From Lingula anatina (lineage: Eukaryota > Brachiopoda > Lingulata > Lingulida > Lingulidae), in the NCBI RefSeq assembly GCF_001039355.2, contig NW_019774058.1, positions 103,817-167,816 of the forward strand: a stretch of DNA of 64,000 nt. Direction: 5' to 3'. Positions 1-13,815 of this stretch are shown here, in pieces. Every line of letters begins with the position of its first letter. Within the stretch, counting starts at the first letter, position 1. The notes below the pieces were generated by a model, which was not told the origin of the DNA, made no database searches, and saw only the letters and a program-made list of their open reading frames with translations. Position numbers and translations under genes: made by a program.

Positions 1-278
1 ACAAAAGGTACCAGCTATCCCATCTCCCTTAATGTGCATGATGGACTAACACCATGAAGTAACAATAAGATGCATGTACATGTATATGTGTGTGTTTGTA
101 TGCATGTGTGTGTGTGTGAATGTGTCTGCATGTATCTGTGTTTGTGTATCCAATCATTTCTCTGCATGTCAAAAAATTTGGTTAAAAATTAGAACATAAT
201 GAAACATGTGAAATATACTGATAAGATGACAAGAATTCTATTTAAACCTTAACTCCCTCATTTTACTTTTCTCACTCA

Positions 279-280
<2 letters not shown>

Positions 281-321
<41 letters not shown>
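281..321. repeat. (CT)20 microsatellite
   Basis: Uninterrupted CT dinucleotide run of about 40 bases in AT-rich non-coding DNA. It gives an Arg-Glu repeat on the minus strand that should not be taken for protein. Confidence 0.95.
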
Positions 322-323
<2 letters not shown>

Positions 324-3300
324 TCTGCTGGATGCCATATATTCCAGTTACAAGTACAAATTTCCTACAAATTGGAAGCCGCCCATTCAAAAGCTCCCTT
401 TGATGCTGCGGAAACTTTGAAAAAACAAACAAAACCATAGATACAATCAGGATGTCCTTAGTTACTCAACTGAGGAAGTAAATCTAAAGGAGAATATATG
501 ACTAATCAGTCCTTAAGGAACCATTTCTCAAGCAAAAAAAAAGGGGGGGGGGGAAGAGAGAGACAGGCAATTTCTCTGATTTTCTAAAAAAATTCCCTTA
601 AACAAATCTCAGAAAATTTTTTTTACAATATCGCCTCAAATATTTCAGTTGCAACAATTAACTGTTTCACCTTTTTGACACAAATCTACCCAGGTTCCAA
701 CTTAATGCATGTACTCCCTAACTGTAGCCATTGCTATAGTTCTTGCTTTCGCTCTGACAGGACCATTGACCAAGCTCTGGCAATTTTTTATTTAAGCATT
801 TTAGGCCTATTTAGTGCCTAATTCTATCAAGCAGCAAAAAGAAGTGCAATAAAAATCAGATCCTGCTTTTCCATATATTCACTACGGCACAAGAAAAATG
901 ATGGCACAGCAGCCATCTTGTGATTCTATCTCAACTAATTTAAGAAGAATCAATAGGAGTTATGTTCTAACTGGATCATTAACTCCTGATATTAACACCT
1001 GATTAATGCTGATCCATTCCTTGGGAAAGTATCAGTGACAACTTTCTAGAATAATGACAACTGCCAAACAATAGAGTTCGCCTGGTGAAGTGTGAAAACA
1101 ATGGCGACCTGGACGGAGATGCAGACTCAGTGTCACCATGCTGGGTTTGTGTTGACCATGATACCGGTCTAGCGTGCCAAGATATTTTTAAGAGAAGGAA
1201 CAAAGTTTTGCTGCTTCCATGACATTCAAACTTGCTACAGTAATGACAAGAGGTGTTTTATGGTTAAGTTGATAGCCTCCCTGCCCCCCCTCCCCCTCCC
1301 TGATATATAGTATATAATATAATACTATAATAATACTGGGAGAGTTTACTGTTCAACAGCCATCGAATACCCCTTATAATGTTCATTCAGGGGACTGTCC
1401 TTTACTAAAATAGACTTTTTTATCCTATGACAGCCTCAAATTATTTCTCAAAAGCACTCAGCATATTATACATGTCATTAAAGAAATTAAAAGCACGCCC
1501 TGTTCAAAGCTTGCATCAGGTATATCTAATATTGGAATTTGATATAAAGTAAGTCAGAAATCATTGGACTTGGTCAAGGAAGACAGGATTTTTTTTATTT
1601 TAGCTAAAAATCCCATGCACAAGTGTTATCATTTAGTAACAAGCTCCATGTGACACCCAAACTGGCTATACAAACTGGCTATACCTTTCCCCAGATCTTG
1701 AAGCCATGTTTATCCATTGGTCCTTTAGGCAGTATTATTATCTCAGGTCATATCAAATAATTCAGATAACTTAGGTGAAGGTGCTTTGATCTCTCTTCTA
1801 GAACCACCTGTCTCAAAACCTATGTTTTTAGTTTACTCAAGTTATTATCCAGAATGATAGCGGTACTAAAATGTATATGAGCTTATTCAATCTTATTGCA
1901 CGTTATATGCATTTCTCTGATATTCTTATTTGTTTTTGCAGCATTCCATCTCCCTTTAAACATACATTTAAATGAAGAATATTATCTGTATAATAAAATT
2001 ATATTTCAACACTTTACATTAATACCTTCTAGACTATTAACATCACTGCTGTTGTGTTCAAAAAAGTTTTTTGGTAAACATATTATTTCAGATAGCCGCA
2101 CTAGTCATACCAAAAAATGTCAGGGCAGCTTGGTTGACATATGTAGGTTTCCATATCCATCTTCTACTGAATATTCTTCTCTGTTGATCCATCCGTGTAA
2201 TTACAAATTAATTCTGAAAGATTGTTTTCCTTCTAATGACTTAAATCTGACAAGATTTCATCACTGTATCAAGCAGCCTACTTGTACTTATGCCTTAGCA
2301 CTCTGTGAAGAAATGCCTAATCTAATTTTTCTCCATTAAGTGTCATATAAATGAGCTGGAAGTTTCTGGCAAAGACACCTGATCACTAAAGAAATCTTTT
2401 CTTCCCAGAAAAATAATACATACACATTTCCGAGAAGTAATCACAGTCTTATTTTATTTTTGGTGAAGATTCTTTTCTCATTGTTATATTTGATCTCAAA
2501 GTTTTGCAAAGGATGTTTCCTTATTCTTAATATTTGATGATCACGACAAAGGTGACATATGACTAGACAAAGGTCCTTCCAGAAAATAGTCAAAAGATTC
2601 TTCATGATTGTGATTGACACTTAAGATATATTTAAAATCATGATTTAAGAGGAAGTCACAAGGCAAATTTTCCTAGAAATATGTGCCAAAACTACCATGA
2701 CGTATCAAACACAAGAATCATTTTTGCTACCAGCATTACTGTTCTGTTTTCAAAAAAAAAAGAAGACATTCTTACGAAGACATAAGTAATAAAATTGCAA
2801 AATCAAGCCCCCATCATTGCAATAACCAAATTTTAGAAATAAAACTAGGAAAGTGTAAGCACATGACATTTTGGTATAAACATCAGGCTGTAAAAATGTT
2901 GAGTTGTATTGAACCTACCTTTTCTCTTCTTCCTTCCCGAGTTAGCCGAGGTAAGTGGCACCGCCATTCACTTCTGTCCCTGTGAAACGTTTGATGTTAT
3001 TGCTCAATTAGATATTTATCATGTCTTTTACAGTTTTAGGGACCTCTTGCTTTGACCCAACACTAAGTGTTATGCAAGCACGCAACTAACTAAGCACCAT
3101 TAAGAATCTCTAGTTTGGCTATTAACCAAACAATCTCATATGTATGGACTCTTTGATGTCCTTTCTGAGTTATTCACTCAGCTAAATTGTCTAGAAGTTA
3201 TTGTTGCATTGAACAAGGTATCTTTTTCATGGCTGCAGGTCTTGTTACCGTCCCAAAGCACTTTGTTTATCCTAAGCTAAGTGGGGCGTCTTTCATGGGG

Positions 3301-4365
3301 ACTCTCAGGAGAGGGTGTCAGCAGACAGCTTCACAAAGCGTTTAAACATCTGCCATTTAATTGTCTGAAAAGCTACTTCGTTTTAATGAACTTCTGCATT
3401 TTGTGGAAGAGTATATCTAACCATAGGGAGTAACCTTTATGTGGAGATGAACAGAAGTTAGGTGATGAAACCGAGACCGTCCCCTTGGGCCAACTTACAA
3501 CTGTGAACATTGTGCATTTATTCAAAATGGGGAAAAATTGTACCTTAGATAAAGAATATGGAGTAGATGCAAACAGATTCTACATTCCCAGGTGCAGACA
3601 GCAATATACCATGCAGAAACATAAAAAAAGGATGACAACAATAAAGAAGAAACAGCAAACCCTGAAAGGCGATCATCAAGCTTTATGTCCGTAAATTGCA
3701 TGCTCTTCTCAAATAACAAAAATCAGCTGTACCTCAACACTAAAAATCTTTAATGATGATATTTAAGATTGAGGAAGGGATACGGGTAGATAGAAGACTC
3801 TTCAGCTCAGCTGACAAAGATAGATGTCTCTATGTAATTTTACAACTTTATTTTATCATAACACAGAACAAACAAAACAGTTTACTGCACACCTTTACAG
3901 AACAGCTAATGGTATCTCCTTCAAAAAAAGTATCAATCAAGATGCATTTTCCACTTAATGTAGCTATAAAACATCTTTTTTGTTCTCTAAGTATAGTCTG
4001 GCAGCCATAAACAAGTATACATGGTATACGTGTACCTGTAGGTTTTAATCTTGTACAAAACAATCCAGTGGAAATCACCAACAGTAAAAGCCTTTAAGTA
4101 ATATAATATTCCATTTACCCTCAAGTTTTGATAGCAATAAAAGGTCTAAAATATGTCACAGAATAAAAATTCAATCTTTGTAAAAATATCTTTTTTTTTT
4201 CGAATAATTCTCTGAAATCACTGAAATAATCATTTTTAATAATGAAGTTCCTCTGTACATTTGTATCTACTAACACAGCACAAGAGAGTCAATAAATTTT
4301 GATCTGATCACCTCATTAACTTTTGTACATCTTTATCATTTTTTTAAATTTAGTATTTAGTATAA

Positions 4366-5696
4366 TTACTCACTTTGTAAATTTAAATCTTCAAACTGGA
4401 TATCAGTCACACAATGTAAACATTTAAACAGTTGTATTTTAAGAGCTGAAAAAGCAATTATCCAAAACATTGTATTAAAATCATCAAATTACAATTTCTA
4501 GTATTTAATTTCTTGTTCTTCCTTAACATTGAGACTCAGATCTTCCTTTTCTATTGTAAAGAAATGCTGACATTTAGACATTGGTAAAGTGGAAATATGG
4601 CAGACACAGAGATTTTAATGGCCTGATTGCATGAAAGATAAAATGAAAACCTGTGAGATGACTGCCAACTACAGCTCCCTTAAAAGGACCAAAGCAATTA
4701 GATTTCAATTACAATTGAACTTTAAAAGTTGATAAAAATCAAACTGGTAGGGCAAAACTTGCATTCCTTATGTAACCCCAAAACCAACTATTATTTCTGC
4801 CATTATAAGCTGCTAGCGTTATTTTGAAGTAAATGCTGGTAAAAGTAAGTGGGGTGCTGGTCGTAATTACAGGTATTTTCACAGTCAAGTGTGAAGACTT
4901 CCTCCACAGTTCAGATCTCACAGATGAAGCCATCCCCACAGGATGTAGGGTCACAAACAAGAGACATACATGTATTTATGATGGCATTTTTTGTGTGTAA
5001 AAAGACCACAACTACAAAGATTCTAATTAAGTGAAAAAAAAATACTGTAAATCTTTTGACTCAGTCACTGATCGCCTACTTTCCTTTTTTCCTCCAGAGT
5101 CTTACAGTTGGAATATTGAAGCCAATTTTTTTACACAACAAAACTTATTTAACTCCCTTTGCAAACAATAAATAAAATAAATTCTAAGTCTACCTGTAAT
5201 CCTTCACCCATACCAAAATGAAAATGGATTACTGCAGAAGTTGAAAAAGTTCATACTAATATTTTGGCTGCAAATGAAGATAACAACCATATTTGCTTCC
5301 TATTGATATTTTTAAACTTATATTTTTCATGAAACTTCCAGTTTGCAGCTACCTATGCCACTGGTTCATTTGAAAGTTTCTATAAATTAACTGTTGTAAA
5401 ATCCACTGGCAGCAGGTAAAGATGCATATTGCCTCCTTTTTTCAACATGATGAAATTTGACGTTTTAAAAATAACACTAACATTTGTTTTCAAGACAAGA
5501 TTTTAATTTTTACAAGTTCACATTATTAAGGATAATAAACTAAGATGACATTGTAGACTATTAACAAATATGCTAAATCTTACCTGTCCTAAATTGTTCA
5601 GAAAAGTCAGATCCTACAAATATCCAACAATTCTTAAATTCAAATATCCCTTTGACATGTTCAATGCCATCAAGGTGAATATTTGCCAATGGAGAA
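4366..5696 (-). other. Two phase-compatible candidate exons, unknown gene
   Basis: Reading on the minus strand, 5696-5584 (113 nt) is bounded by an acceptor ending TTTAACAG and a donor CAG|GTAAGA. It is open only in the frame that includes HLDGIEHVKGIFEFKN and SDFSEQFRT, and it ends in phase 1. The next candidate, 4445-4366, follows a pyrimidine-rich acceptor (TTGCTTTTTCAG), needs exactly two bases to complete its first codon, and reads CLHCVTDIQFEDLNL to a stop at 4368-4366. The matching phase is the main support. I recognise no family, and open frames of 80-113 nt with fair splice sites do arise by chance in AT-rich DNA. Confidence 0.22.
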
Positions 5697-8600
5697 CTGT
5701 TAAACATCACAATGTATCAGTATGTAAATTACATACGTAGAAAAACGAGAAGTAAAATACACTAAGGCCAACAAACCTGATACATATCTCCAGCCAAACT
5801 AGGCAGATGACTGCTAAATTATATGCTTGGTGTGAAATATAACTGCTTTTTATGGTTCACAAAACACAACTGGTTTCCTTCAAAACCACACAGAGTTTTA
5901 TTTTAAAAATGCATACCCTGCGCATTATCTACAAGCAATAAATTACTCTCGAATCTTTTACTTTTACAAAAATGTCCCTGTATACATAGTACAGAGAGAC
6001 AATTCTGTCAAAAACCTCCATCTTTTGCCAATATTCTATACAGAACTCCCTCCAAGCCCTGACAAGGTAAAAAGAACTTCACCTCATTAGCAACATGACA
6101 TTTTTTCTGTAAATGTCACAGAAACATGTTTATTGTTCCTGCAGGTCTGTAGAGCTCATATTTTTCTTCAGTTTAGGTATATCTAAACCTCAGTCATGTA
6201 TGGTGTACATGTAACTAACAGGGCAGCCCCTTTCTTACCTAAAGTGCAAAAGACAGTGTATGTTCCCTCAAATCTGCACATGTACACTAATAAAAAAGCA
6301 CATCTTTCAGCTGTTATATAAGTACCTGTTCAAAATTCACCTTAAAATACATTGTTTATATCAATTAAGTCAAATCCAGTCTTCTTTTGTTTTTCAAGTA
6401 GCCTAATAATTTTTTTAAATCGCAGTCGGTGTCTTTAACAGTCTCAATATTCTGGCAAAAATCCCATAACAAACAAGACAACCCCAGGAACTTAAGATAT
6501 ATCTAAGGAAACTTCATTAGGTTACAATGGGGGCATTTGTCAAAATGTTGTTATATCGATCAAAGCATTCTTTCCTTCAAAACTCAAAATAGTTTTCTGC
6601 ATTTAAGATATATCTTCCGTTGACATCTATATAACAACTGACAGTGTCATTATCTTCCAGATCTTTCTGTTAAGATAGCACTGTTTAACAACAATGCCAT
6701 TAGGAAAAGTTTTTTTTTCCTCTGACAGTTAAGTTCACATGACAATGAAATTTATAATGATATTACTGTCTGGGCAAGACAAGACAAGACACGGCAAGCT
6801 GGTGTCTTCATCTTTTCACACAATTTTTCTTAAATTCATCCTTAAGGATAAGAGCAAAAGCCAGATAACTTTTGTAAATGATAATGACATTATCAAAAAC
6901 ATATATATATATATTGTTATTGTTTGGCACACTTTTTTATGTGACTGCCACTGACAGTTGTCAAGCCTGATCCAGTGACTTGTTACTAAAACACCTGTCA
7001 ATGGAGAGTAATATTTGTCAGTAACATCACATTAACAGGACTGCTAGTTCCTGGCACTGACTTCTTCTGCAAATTTATGCTTGTTCTCCTCCCACACACA
7101 CACACACACTTTTTTAGTATTCCATAATGATATCATTTTCTTGATTGTTTCCATTCTAAATGAAATTGTTAGCATGATATACATATATACATACTTTAAG
7201 TTCAATAATATTAATGATAACTTAGTTCAAGGACGTTGAATTTACGTTCTTGCTTAGCTTAATGATGATAATTACTACCTTTTATCTTTCAAAAGCACCT
7301 TTCCCCTGCTCCTCCACAACACCCCCCCCCCCCCTCCAATCCACCTCTACAATGACAAAGCTGAAGGCTTGCCAACTGACCACTGCTGTTTGTATCATAA
7401 AGCTCTAATTGAAATCTATCTAATTGAAACCTCCATTATGTATATGAGGCAAAGAAGTATGCAATTACGTAAACAAGATAACTAATCAAAATAAAAGCTA
7501 TAAGCTAACAAACAACTGTACATAACAATGCACATGATGTAAAAATGGTTTTGTCTCTTACTGAACTCTGATGGGTCCACTTTGGCCTCTGACTGATCCC
7601 TCATCATTTGTCTAACCTACCAGGCCAATCTTCTTCTTCTTTAACTTGTATAGAAACAATAGGATGGCAAGTACAGAGCAAAATGTCCAATCAAGTACAA
7701 TAAATGGTCAAACTTGGCTATAAATCTCCATTTAATCTCAAAGACTATCCAATTCCAAACAGTACCAAGGCTCCATGCAGACTTTTATCTTTTTACTAGA
7801 CTGGATCAAATAAAAGACCAATCCAAACTCTGTTAGAATCTAATTGAAAGCCCATCTAAATCTTGGAACACAAAACAAAATCCACAATGAAGATGAAAAA
7901 GATATTTTACACTTAAAGAACTTTGTTATGGCCTCATGTGGATTTGATAGTATAACTATGAACATGCTAGTGACTCAAGAAGGGTAGAGTCCCTCTGTTA
8001 TTACTGAAGGATTTTCATTCATTCAAATACATATACTGAAGTTACAGGTCTTTTCCTAAAATTAATCTATAATCTATAATTATATTGCCACATTAAAAAA
8101 ATATTAAGCTTTGCTCATTAAGATATATTGTTGAATTTGTTTGTAACAACTGAGTAAAAAATCTAATTGAATATTTATTTGCACCATAAAGATTTAACCT
8201 CAAATTTCTTGTTAAAGGCACAAATATTTTATAATTTATTAAATGTATCAGTTAATTTCCAAAACAAATAAAATTGTCTGGATCCATAAAAAACATCATT
8301 TCCACAATCTATACTGTACACTTGGTTCTTCAACCTTTTTTTTACTAAAGCAACCGACCTATAAATTATGCCACACCTCAAAGATGGAAACCCACATTCA
8401 TGTTTTTCAAAATCACAAGCAACGTAAATATCTTGAAGGAAGGTCTGATGAAGGTCAATCTGGACAGTATTGCTACATTTATATGACAAAGGTGCCAGCT
8501 AATATCTGAAGTTAGATATAAGAACAGGATGGCCAAATTTTCAAAATCATCAGCTAGTTATGTTCTTCTTAGCCATAGCTGTAGGGTTCAATACCAAATG

Positions 8601-8795
8601 ATGTCTTTGAACATCTACTTGTACAAAACACTCAGCTCAGCATATACCTTTACATTCTCCTATATAGATTCATCAACACGTTTTTAATCTAGCTATAAGA
8701 GAAGCACACCCACAAAGTTAATCATTTGGGCCTTCACAGAAGGTTTCTTAAATTAGTTTCCTGATGTCCACTCTAGCAAAGCAATCAATCAAGTA

Positions 8796-9089
8796 AATGT
8801 CAATATAGGCTGACCATCACTCTTGAACCTAAGGGCCCATTTCCAATGTCAATATAGGCTGACCATTACTCTTGAACCTAAGGGCCCATTCCCAATGTCA
8901 ATATAGGCTGACCATCACTCCTGAACCTAAGGGCCCATTCCCAATGTCAATATAGGCTGACCATCACTCCTGAACCTAAGGGCCCATTCACAATGTCAAT
9001 ATAGGCTGACCAGCACTTGTGAATCTAAGAGCCCATTCCCAATGTCAATATAGGCCGACCATCACTCTTGAACCTAAGGGCCCATTCCC
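8796..9089. repeat. 49-bp minisatellite, six copies
   Basis: Six tandem copies begin at 8796, 8845, 8894, 8943, 8992 and 9041, exactly 49 bases apart. Each contains AATGTCAATATAGGCTGACC followed by a GAACCTAAGGGCCCATT block. Copy five is the most diverged. The constant period with few substitutions suggests recent expansion. The last copy runs straight into a fold-back element that shares its GGGCCCATTCCCAATG end. Confidence 0.95.
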
Positions 9090-9304
9090 AATGAAACTGT
9101 CATTCTACTAACATCAATCCAACTCTGAGAGGACTCTGAATGCAATCAGGTTAACATGCATCCTCTTGTTTCCAATGTATTCTCATAATCATCAGCTGTA
9201 TCCTACTTGATGATAGTTTTATCTGTTAGTCTGATTGCATTCAGCAAGTCCCCACAGAGTTGAATCTATCTATGTAGAATGATAGTTTCATTGGGAATGA
9301 GCCC
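9078..9304. mobile_element. Fold-back (inverted-repeat) element beside the minisatellite
   Basis: The left arm (about 9078-9155) and right arm (about 9225-9304) are imperfect reverse complements. The shared blocks, read on the left arm, are CATTCCCAATGAAACT, TCATTCTAC, CAACTCTG and CTGAATGCAATCAG. The spacer between the arms is about 70 bp. No transposase is present, so this would be a non-autonomous element or hairpin remnant. The outer end of the left arm is the same sequence as the end of each 49-bp repeat, so the array may have grown out of the element. A class cannot be given without other copies. Confidence 0.7.
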
Positions 9305-9882
9305 TGGGACATGTGTCCAAATGAGGTGGAATAAACACTGTCCACTACAATCACAGCATTTTTATGTGCATACTTAGAACAAGACATTACAAAGCTCTGT
9401 TTCTCGAAACCATATATATATTAATAAATGCTGGGAAATACAATATACCCATAAATTATGAAAATTTATCTCATCATGAATGAAAAAATCTGACCTTGAA
9501 TGACTGATGATGACAAAAAAAATAAAAAATGAGGAGGGATATAAACTTGGAATGGATTTAAAAGTAAGGATTTCCTTAATAAGAAACCAAGCCTTTTCTA
9601 AAATGTCTAGCATTTCAGGACTTCACTTTTCCATGATGAAAACCTTATACTGAGTTTGTGGTTTAACACTGAACTCTGGTTACAGTGAGAAATGCCTGAA
9701 ATAAATAGGATTTTAAAAAAAGCAGTGTATTTACAACATATTTTCTGGTTCTTTTCTGGATTCCTGTTATTCACTGGGAGATTTTTTTCAAAAATGAATA
9801 ATAATAAATGTGAAAGCACAACCAGACCTGTTAACAGGTTATACAAAGAGAAGAAGAATATCCAATAAGAATGTAGACCCAC

Positions 9883-9981
9883 CTGTTCAATCATGATAGG
9901 GATAGGATAATTTCTGCCCTCTTTTAGTTTTTTTAACTCTTCCTTAATTTTCTGCATCAGTGAACCGTGGCAATGTGGGAC
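9883..9981 (-). other. Candidate coding exon, unknown gene
   Basis: The minus strand reads VPHCHGSLMQKIKEELKKLK and on to PIPIMIEQ, ending in phase 0 at a good donor, CAG|GTGGGT (intron from 9882 down). The composition, with an amphipathic Lys/Glu stretch that could be a short coiled coil, looks more like real protein than most open frames nearby. An in-frame TAA lies just upstream at 9984-9982, and the only nearby AG acceptor has a poor pyrimidine tract, so the 5' edge is uncertain. I do not recognise the family. Confidence 0.28.
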
Positions 9982-12840
9982 TTAATGTTTTAACACATGA
10001 TCCTAATCCATCCTGGATATTCTAGAGATGGTATGAAAGTTACCTTGTAACAAGAACAGTGACAAATACAGCAAACAAGATAATCATCATTACATCTTTC
10101 AGCACACCACAGTTTTACCATTTAACACAGAGATGACAAGATCTGGACTCTGTTCCACACTGGAATTTATGTATTACAACTGTAAAGGTATGTTCTGGGA
10201 TAACTACCGTGTATCAGAGAGAATCAACAAAGAAACTGTAGAACAAATCAAAATAAGACGGTGCAATCTAGGTGGCTAAAAAAAACGAGTAACATGTACC
10301 AACTTATTTCCCCACCAACAATCCATTCTCACCGCGTCATTAAAGTTAGAACGTAGGAAAAAAACATACAGGTAACAAAAATAGCCAGCATTCGGATGTT
10401 TGGTCTTTTACTGTGTACATATTAACACATTAAATCAATGATGACATACATAATGACATGGGAAGAGATTAAAAATAATGATACATTATACACAAACACT
10501 GTGCGTCATTAGACTAAAAATGGCATGAACAAAGAGATAATTGAAAATCTAAAATCCTTGATCATAGCCAGCATAGTCCTAACATAGAGTTTATGCATAC
10601 AAAATTTTATAAAGAATGATAAAAACAATGGATCAAATCTTGCACATACTTTTTTCCTACATTACAAGTTTACTCTTTCAAAATTGTGTACATAAGTGAC
10701 TTGACGCCACATGTTTTGTCTGTTACAGCTTAATTGAATAAATAATTTTGTATTGTTTTAGCTGTATGTCATAGGGGTAAACTAACATGGTACTCAAATG
10801 GTCTGATATAATGAACTGTAACATAGTTTTTGTAGACTGAATTTTTGACTTAAGACATATATCAATATTTGTCTGTTCAATCATTAAAAAAGTCTGATAC
10901 AACAGAAATGTATTGACTTAACTTTACATGACTGGGTACATGTTTATGTGCATTAATTTTGGACACACAGAGCCCGTAGAGAGCTTAACTCTTGTGTCAA
11001 CTTTCATGCAAAAGAATATGACATTTTTCTTTGCAGAAATGATTCTTCTCAGAGACTGTCTCATATCAGTCAGGGGAGGTTTTTAACTGACAAAAATTGA
11101 ACTAAACATAATCATTTGAAAGCTTAAGGTAGACTGGTGAAATACTCTTTACTTTTACTTTTTGCTAGAAAACCCAACCAAACGGCACCATACAGCTTCA
11201 AATAGTATAACTTAGAGATACACCAAAGGATATGATTTTATATTTTCTGAAAAAATGGCATTTGAGCAGATATTTTCTGCTTTCTTTCTGTGCTTTATAT
11301 AACCCTCGGTCTTTTTCAGCAACTCGTTGGAATACGTATGCAATGTGCCACATCATTTAGCGGACAATTTGGAGGGGCAGATAAATAGGTCAACTTCCAA
11401 CCTGAAAATTGAAGAAGTTGCAGTTTAAAGCTATTTTTGGCTGAATGAAGGATTAATTTGGTTTTTGACTTCGCACGATGTAGTTGGATAGTGGTTTATG
11501 TGCGTTACTGGGAATCCTCAAATGTACTTTTAGGTTATCTTACTACAGGGATGAGACCAGTCCTCACTGAAAAAGTAGGAAAATTGGCCGAGGGTCCAGG
11601 GTACATGATTCACAAGAATGACACAAATGACACTGAAAAAGTCGGAATTCCAACAAAAGTCGGAAAAGTCTCATCAGTGTTACCAGGTATAAGGACTATC
11701 AATTAATCAGTCAACTGCACCTATTTCCATCAAGTTAAAATAGATGCGACATTTTAACATATATATAACTGATAAGAATTATTTTTAAATTTATAAACTG
11801 AAAATATATACCCTATAGGATTTCTAACACCCACATTACTCTTTAAGTTTAATGTGTTCAACGAGTCATAAAAATGAATTATAATGATATCTGAAATGTT
11901 AAATATGCAACACCCTCATGAAATTAAAAACCAGCTGTAACAACAGTATTAAAAACCACCACTTCATTGAATATTGACAAGTGACTTAATCTTAGCTTTG
12001 AACCATGATATAATTTTCCACAGCTGTGTCATCATACAGCATAATTAATTTTTTTTCTTCATAATCCTGCCATTACCATTGCCATTTGTGACACACATTC
12101 TTTAGTAGTTTTAATCAAGAACAGGCTTCATATAAAGAAGGCAAAATGATCTTGGAAATTCTGTGAAAAAGTAATCATTTAGGTCTACCAACAGTGTATT
12201 TAATTAATCTTTTCTGAACAAAATTAAGCACACAAAACAAGTTTGTACCAGCTGGCCGTCTGCCTCAATCAATGCTATTGTGTTAGGTGAGACATAGAGT
12301 GTATGCTCTGGGAAAACGCAATGCTGCAGTTCCCAGCACAACGCATTACCTACACCAAAGAAGTAATGTTTTTGTTTTTTCCCCTAGCAAAAAAATGTGG
12401 CCATATTTTGGTAAAATTTTCAAGATAAGTCTCTCAAGGGCTAACTAACACTTTCTTAATTCAGGTAGTGATCTATTAGTTAATTATAAATAATAATAAT
12501 AATAATAATAAAAACAAATGTGTAGAGGTTTGCACTCTCCTAGTGCTTTTCTACTACATAATAATTGCAACCCCAAACTATCAAACAAGACACAATGAAT
12601 TTCATTCAGTTTTGCATATCTAAAACAATATAAACCATCTTGACTTAAAAATATACATAAGTAATATATGCCATCCCAAAGCCAACAACCACCATAAAAG
12701 TGAACATATAGTTTTTGTAATTTTTTTCATTTTTAGCATATCTGTGCTGTGAAAGTGCTCCAAAACAATTTCAACATGCATTTCTCTGAACTGTTAAAGT
12801 ATACTAGTAAAATAAATAAAAACTAAGCATGATGATGGGC

Positions 12841-13815
12841 GATGATATATTCTTCATTTTGATTAATTTACAAATTGTCTCCCTATTCATCTTTGTAATT
12901 GTTGATTCTGTTAGATATACATTTAGCTTCAATAAATTAAACTTTTGACTACATTACATCTGACTGTCAGGATACTAGAAAGAAGGTTATGCTGAAAAAT
13001 ATTCAACAAAAGGTAATTAACATCTGAAATTCAAATCTAGAGAGACAAGAATACACCAATAACATTTTTTTCATAACTTTGAAAAGCTCCCCAAAGCACA
13101 TATATACTCACCCAAGACTGTCTTCTTCCTTGAAACCTTTGACATGTTACAACTATGAGAGATATGCCACTACTGCTTCAATCAATGGAGATGAAACCAA
13201 ATGTGCCTCCTGCCAGCTTGGGTGTTCAGATAGTAGTGGCAAACCCAACACTAATTGCTGCAAAATCAAAACTAAATGTTATCAGCGAAAACAATTCCCG
13301 GTAGCACGCTCCCTTATCTTAATTAACAGTGAAAGCCAGGTGGTGAGCTCAGGCCTGCACCCCTTGTTTTACATTACAGTCAAAACACAAGAACACTCAT
13401 TAAACTACTCTCTGATCTATCTTCCATAATGCCTTTTCCGGGTTGAAAACCTCTGGTGTTAGGCCTAAAATTATATAATCAATGTGGTCTGTGTTTAATT
13501 CTATAAATTTGTGGTAACATGTATTGTGGTGTGTTTTGTGAATAGAAGAAAAAGATGACATGACAAAACTACAATCATTCAGTATCCAGGACATACAGAT
13601 CCTGGTGCGCCATTGAGGCTTCAGAGGCTTGGAACAGGGAACACTTACCTCCCAGCCATTGAACTTTTGGAAGGAAATTTGCTCTTTCTTCTCCATGTTT
13701 ATCTATTAACTACAATGATATATTCTTTATTTTGATTAACTTACAAAGGGTTTCCCTATCCATCTTTGTAATTGTTGATTCTGTTATATATTTCATTTAT
13801 AAATTAATTTCAATA
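12841..13815 (+). repeat. Pair of ~105-bp direct repeats, 0.87 kb apart
   Basis: 12841-12945 and 13715-13815 share long blocks, including ATCTTTGTAATTGTTGATTC and a common start, ATGATATATTCTT. Overall identity by eye is high with small indels. They may be two copies of a short interspersed element or a local duplication. Neither overlaps a confident gene. The second copy lies directly upstream (minus-strand sense) of the exon candidate ending at 13649. Confidence 0.8.

Noticed and set aside
1896-2339. 147-codon plus-strand open frame with hydrophobic start
   Set aside because: It starts at TTG rather than ATG, shows no domain or splice context, and such lengths occur by chance in this AT-rich stretch.
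6237-6272. 36-nt minus-strand segment (FEGTYTVFCTL) with acceptor and GTAAGA donor
   Set aside because: Its end phase does not fit the next candidate exon at 5696, and the length is too short to separate from chance.
7622-7705. Minus-strand segment reading a membrane-like helix plus a Lys run before a CTG|GTAGGT donor
   Set aside because: No AG acceptor exists between the upstream in-frame stop and the open segment; hydrophobic translations are common in T-rich DNA.
13079-13429. 116-codon plus-strand open frame, Cys-rich
   Set aside because: Non-ATG start, no recognisable Cys spacing, no neighbouring exons.
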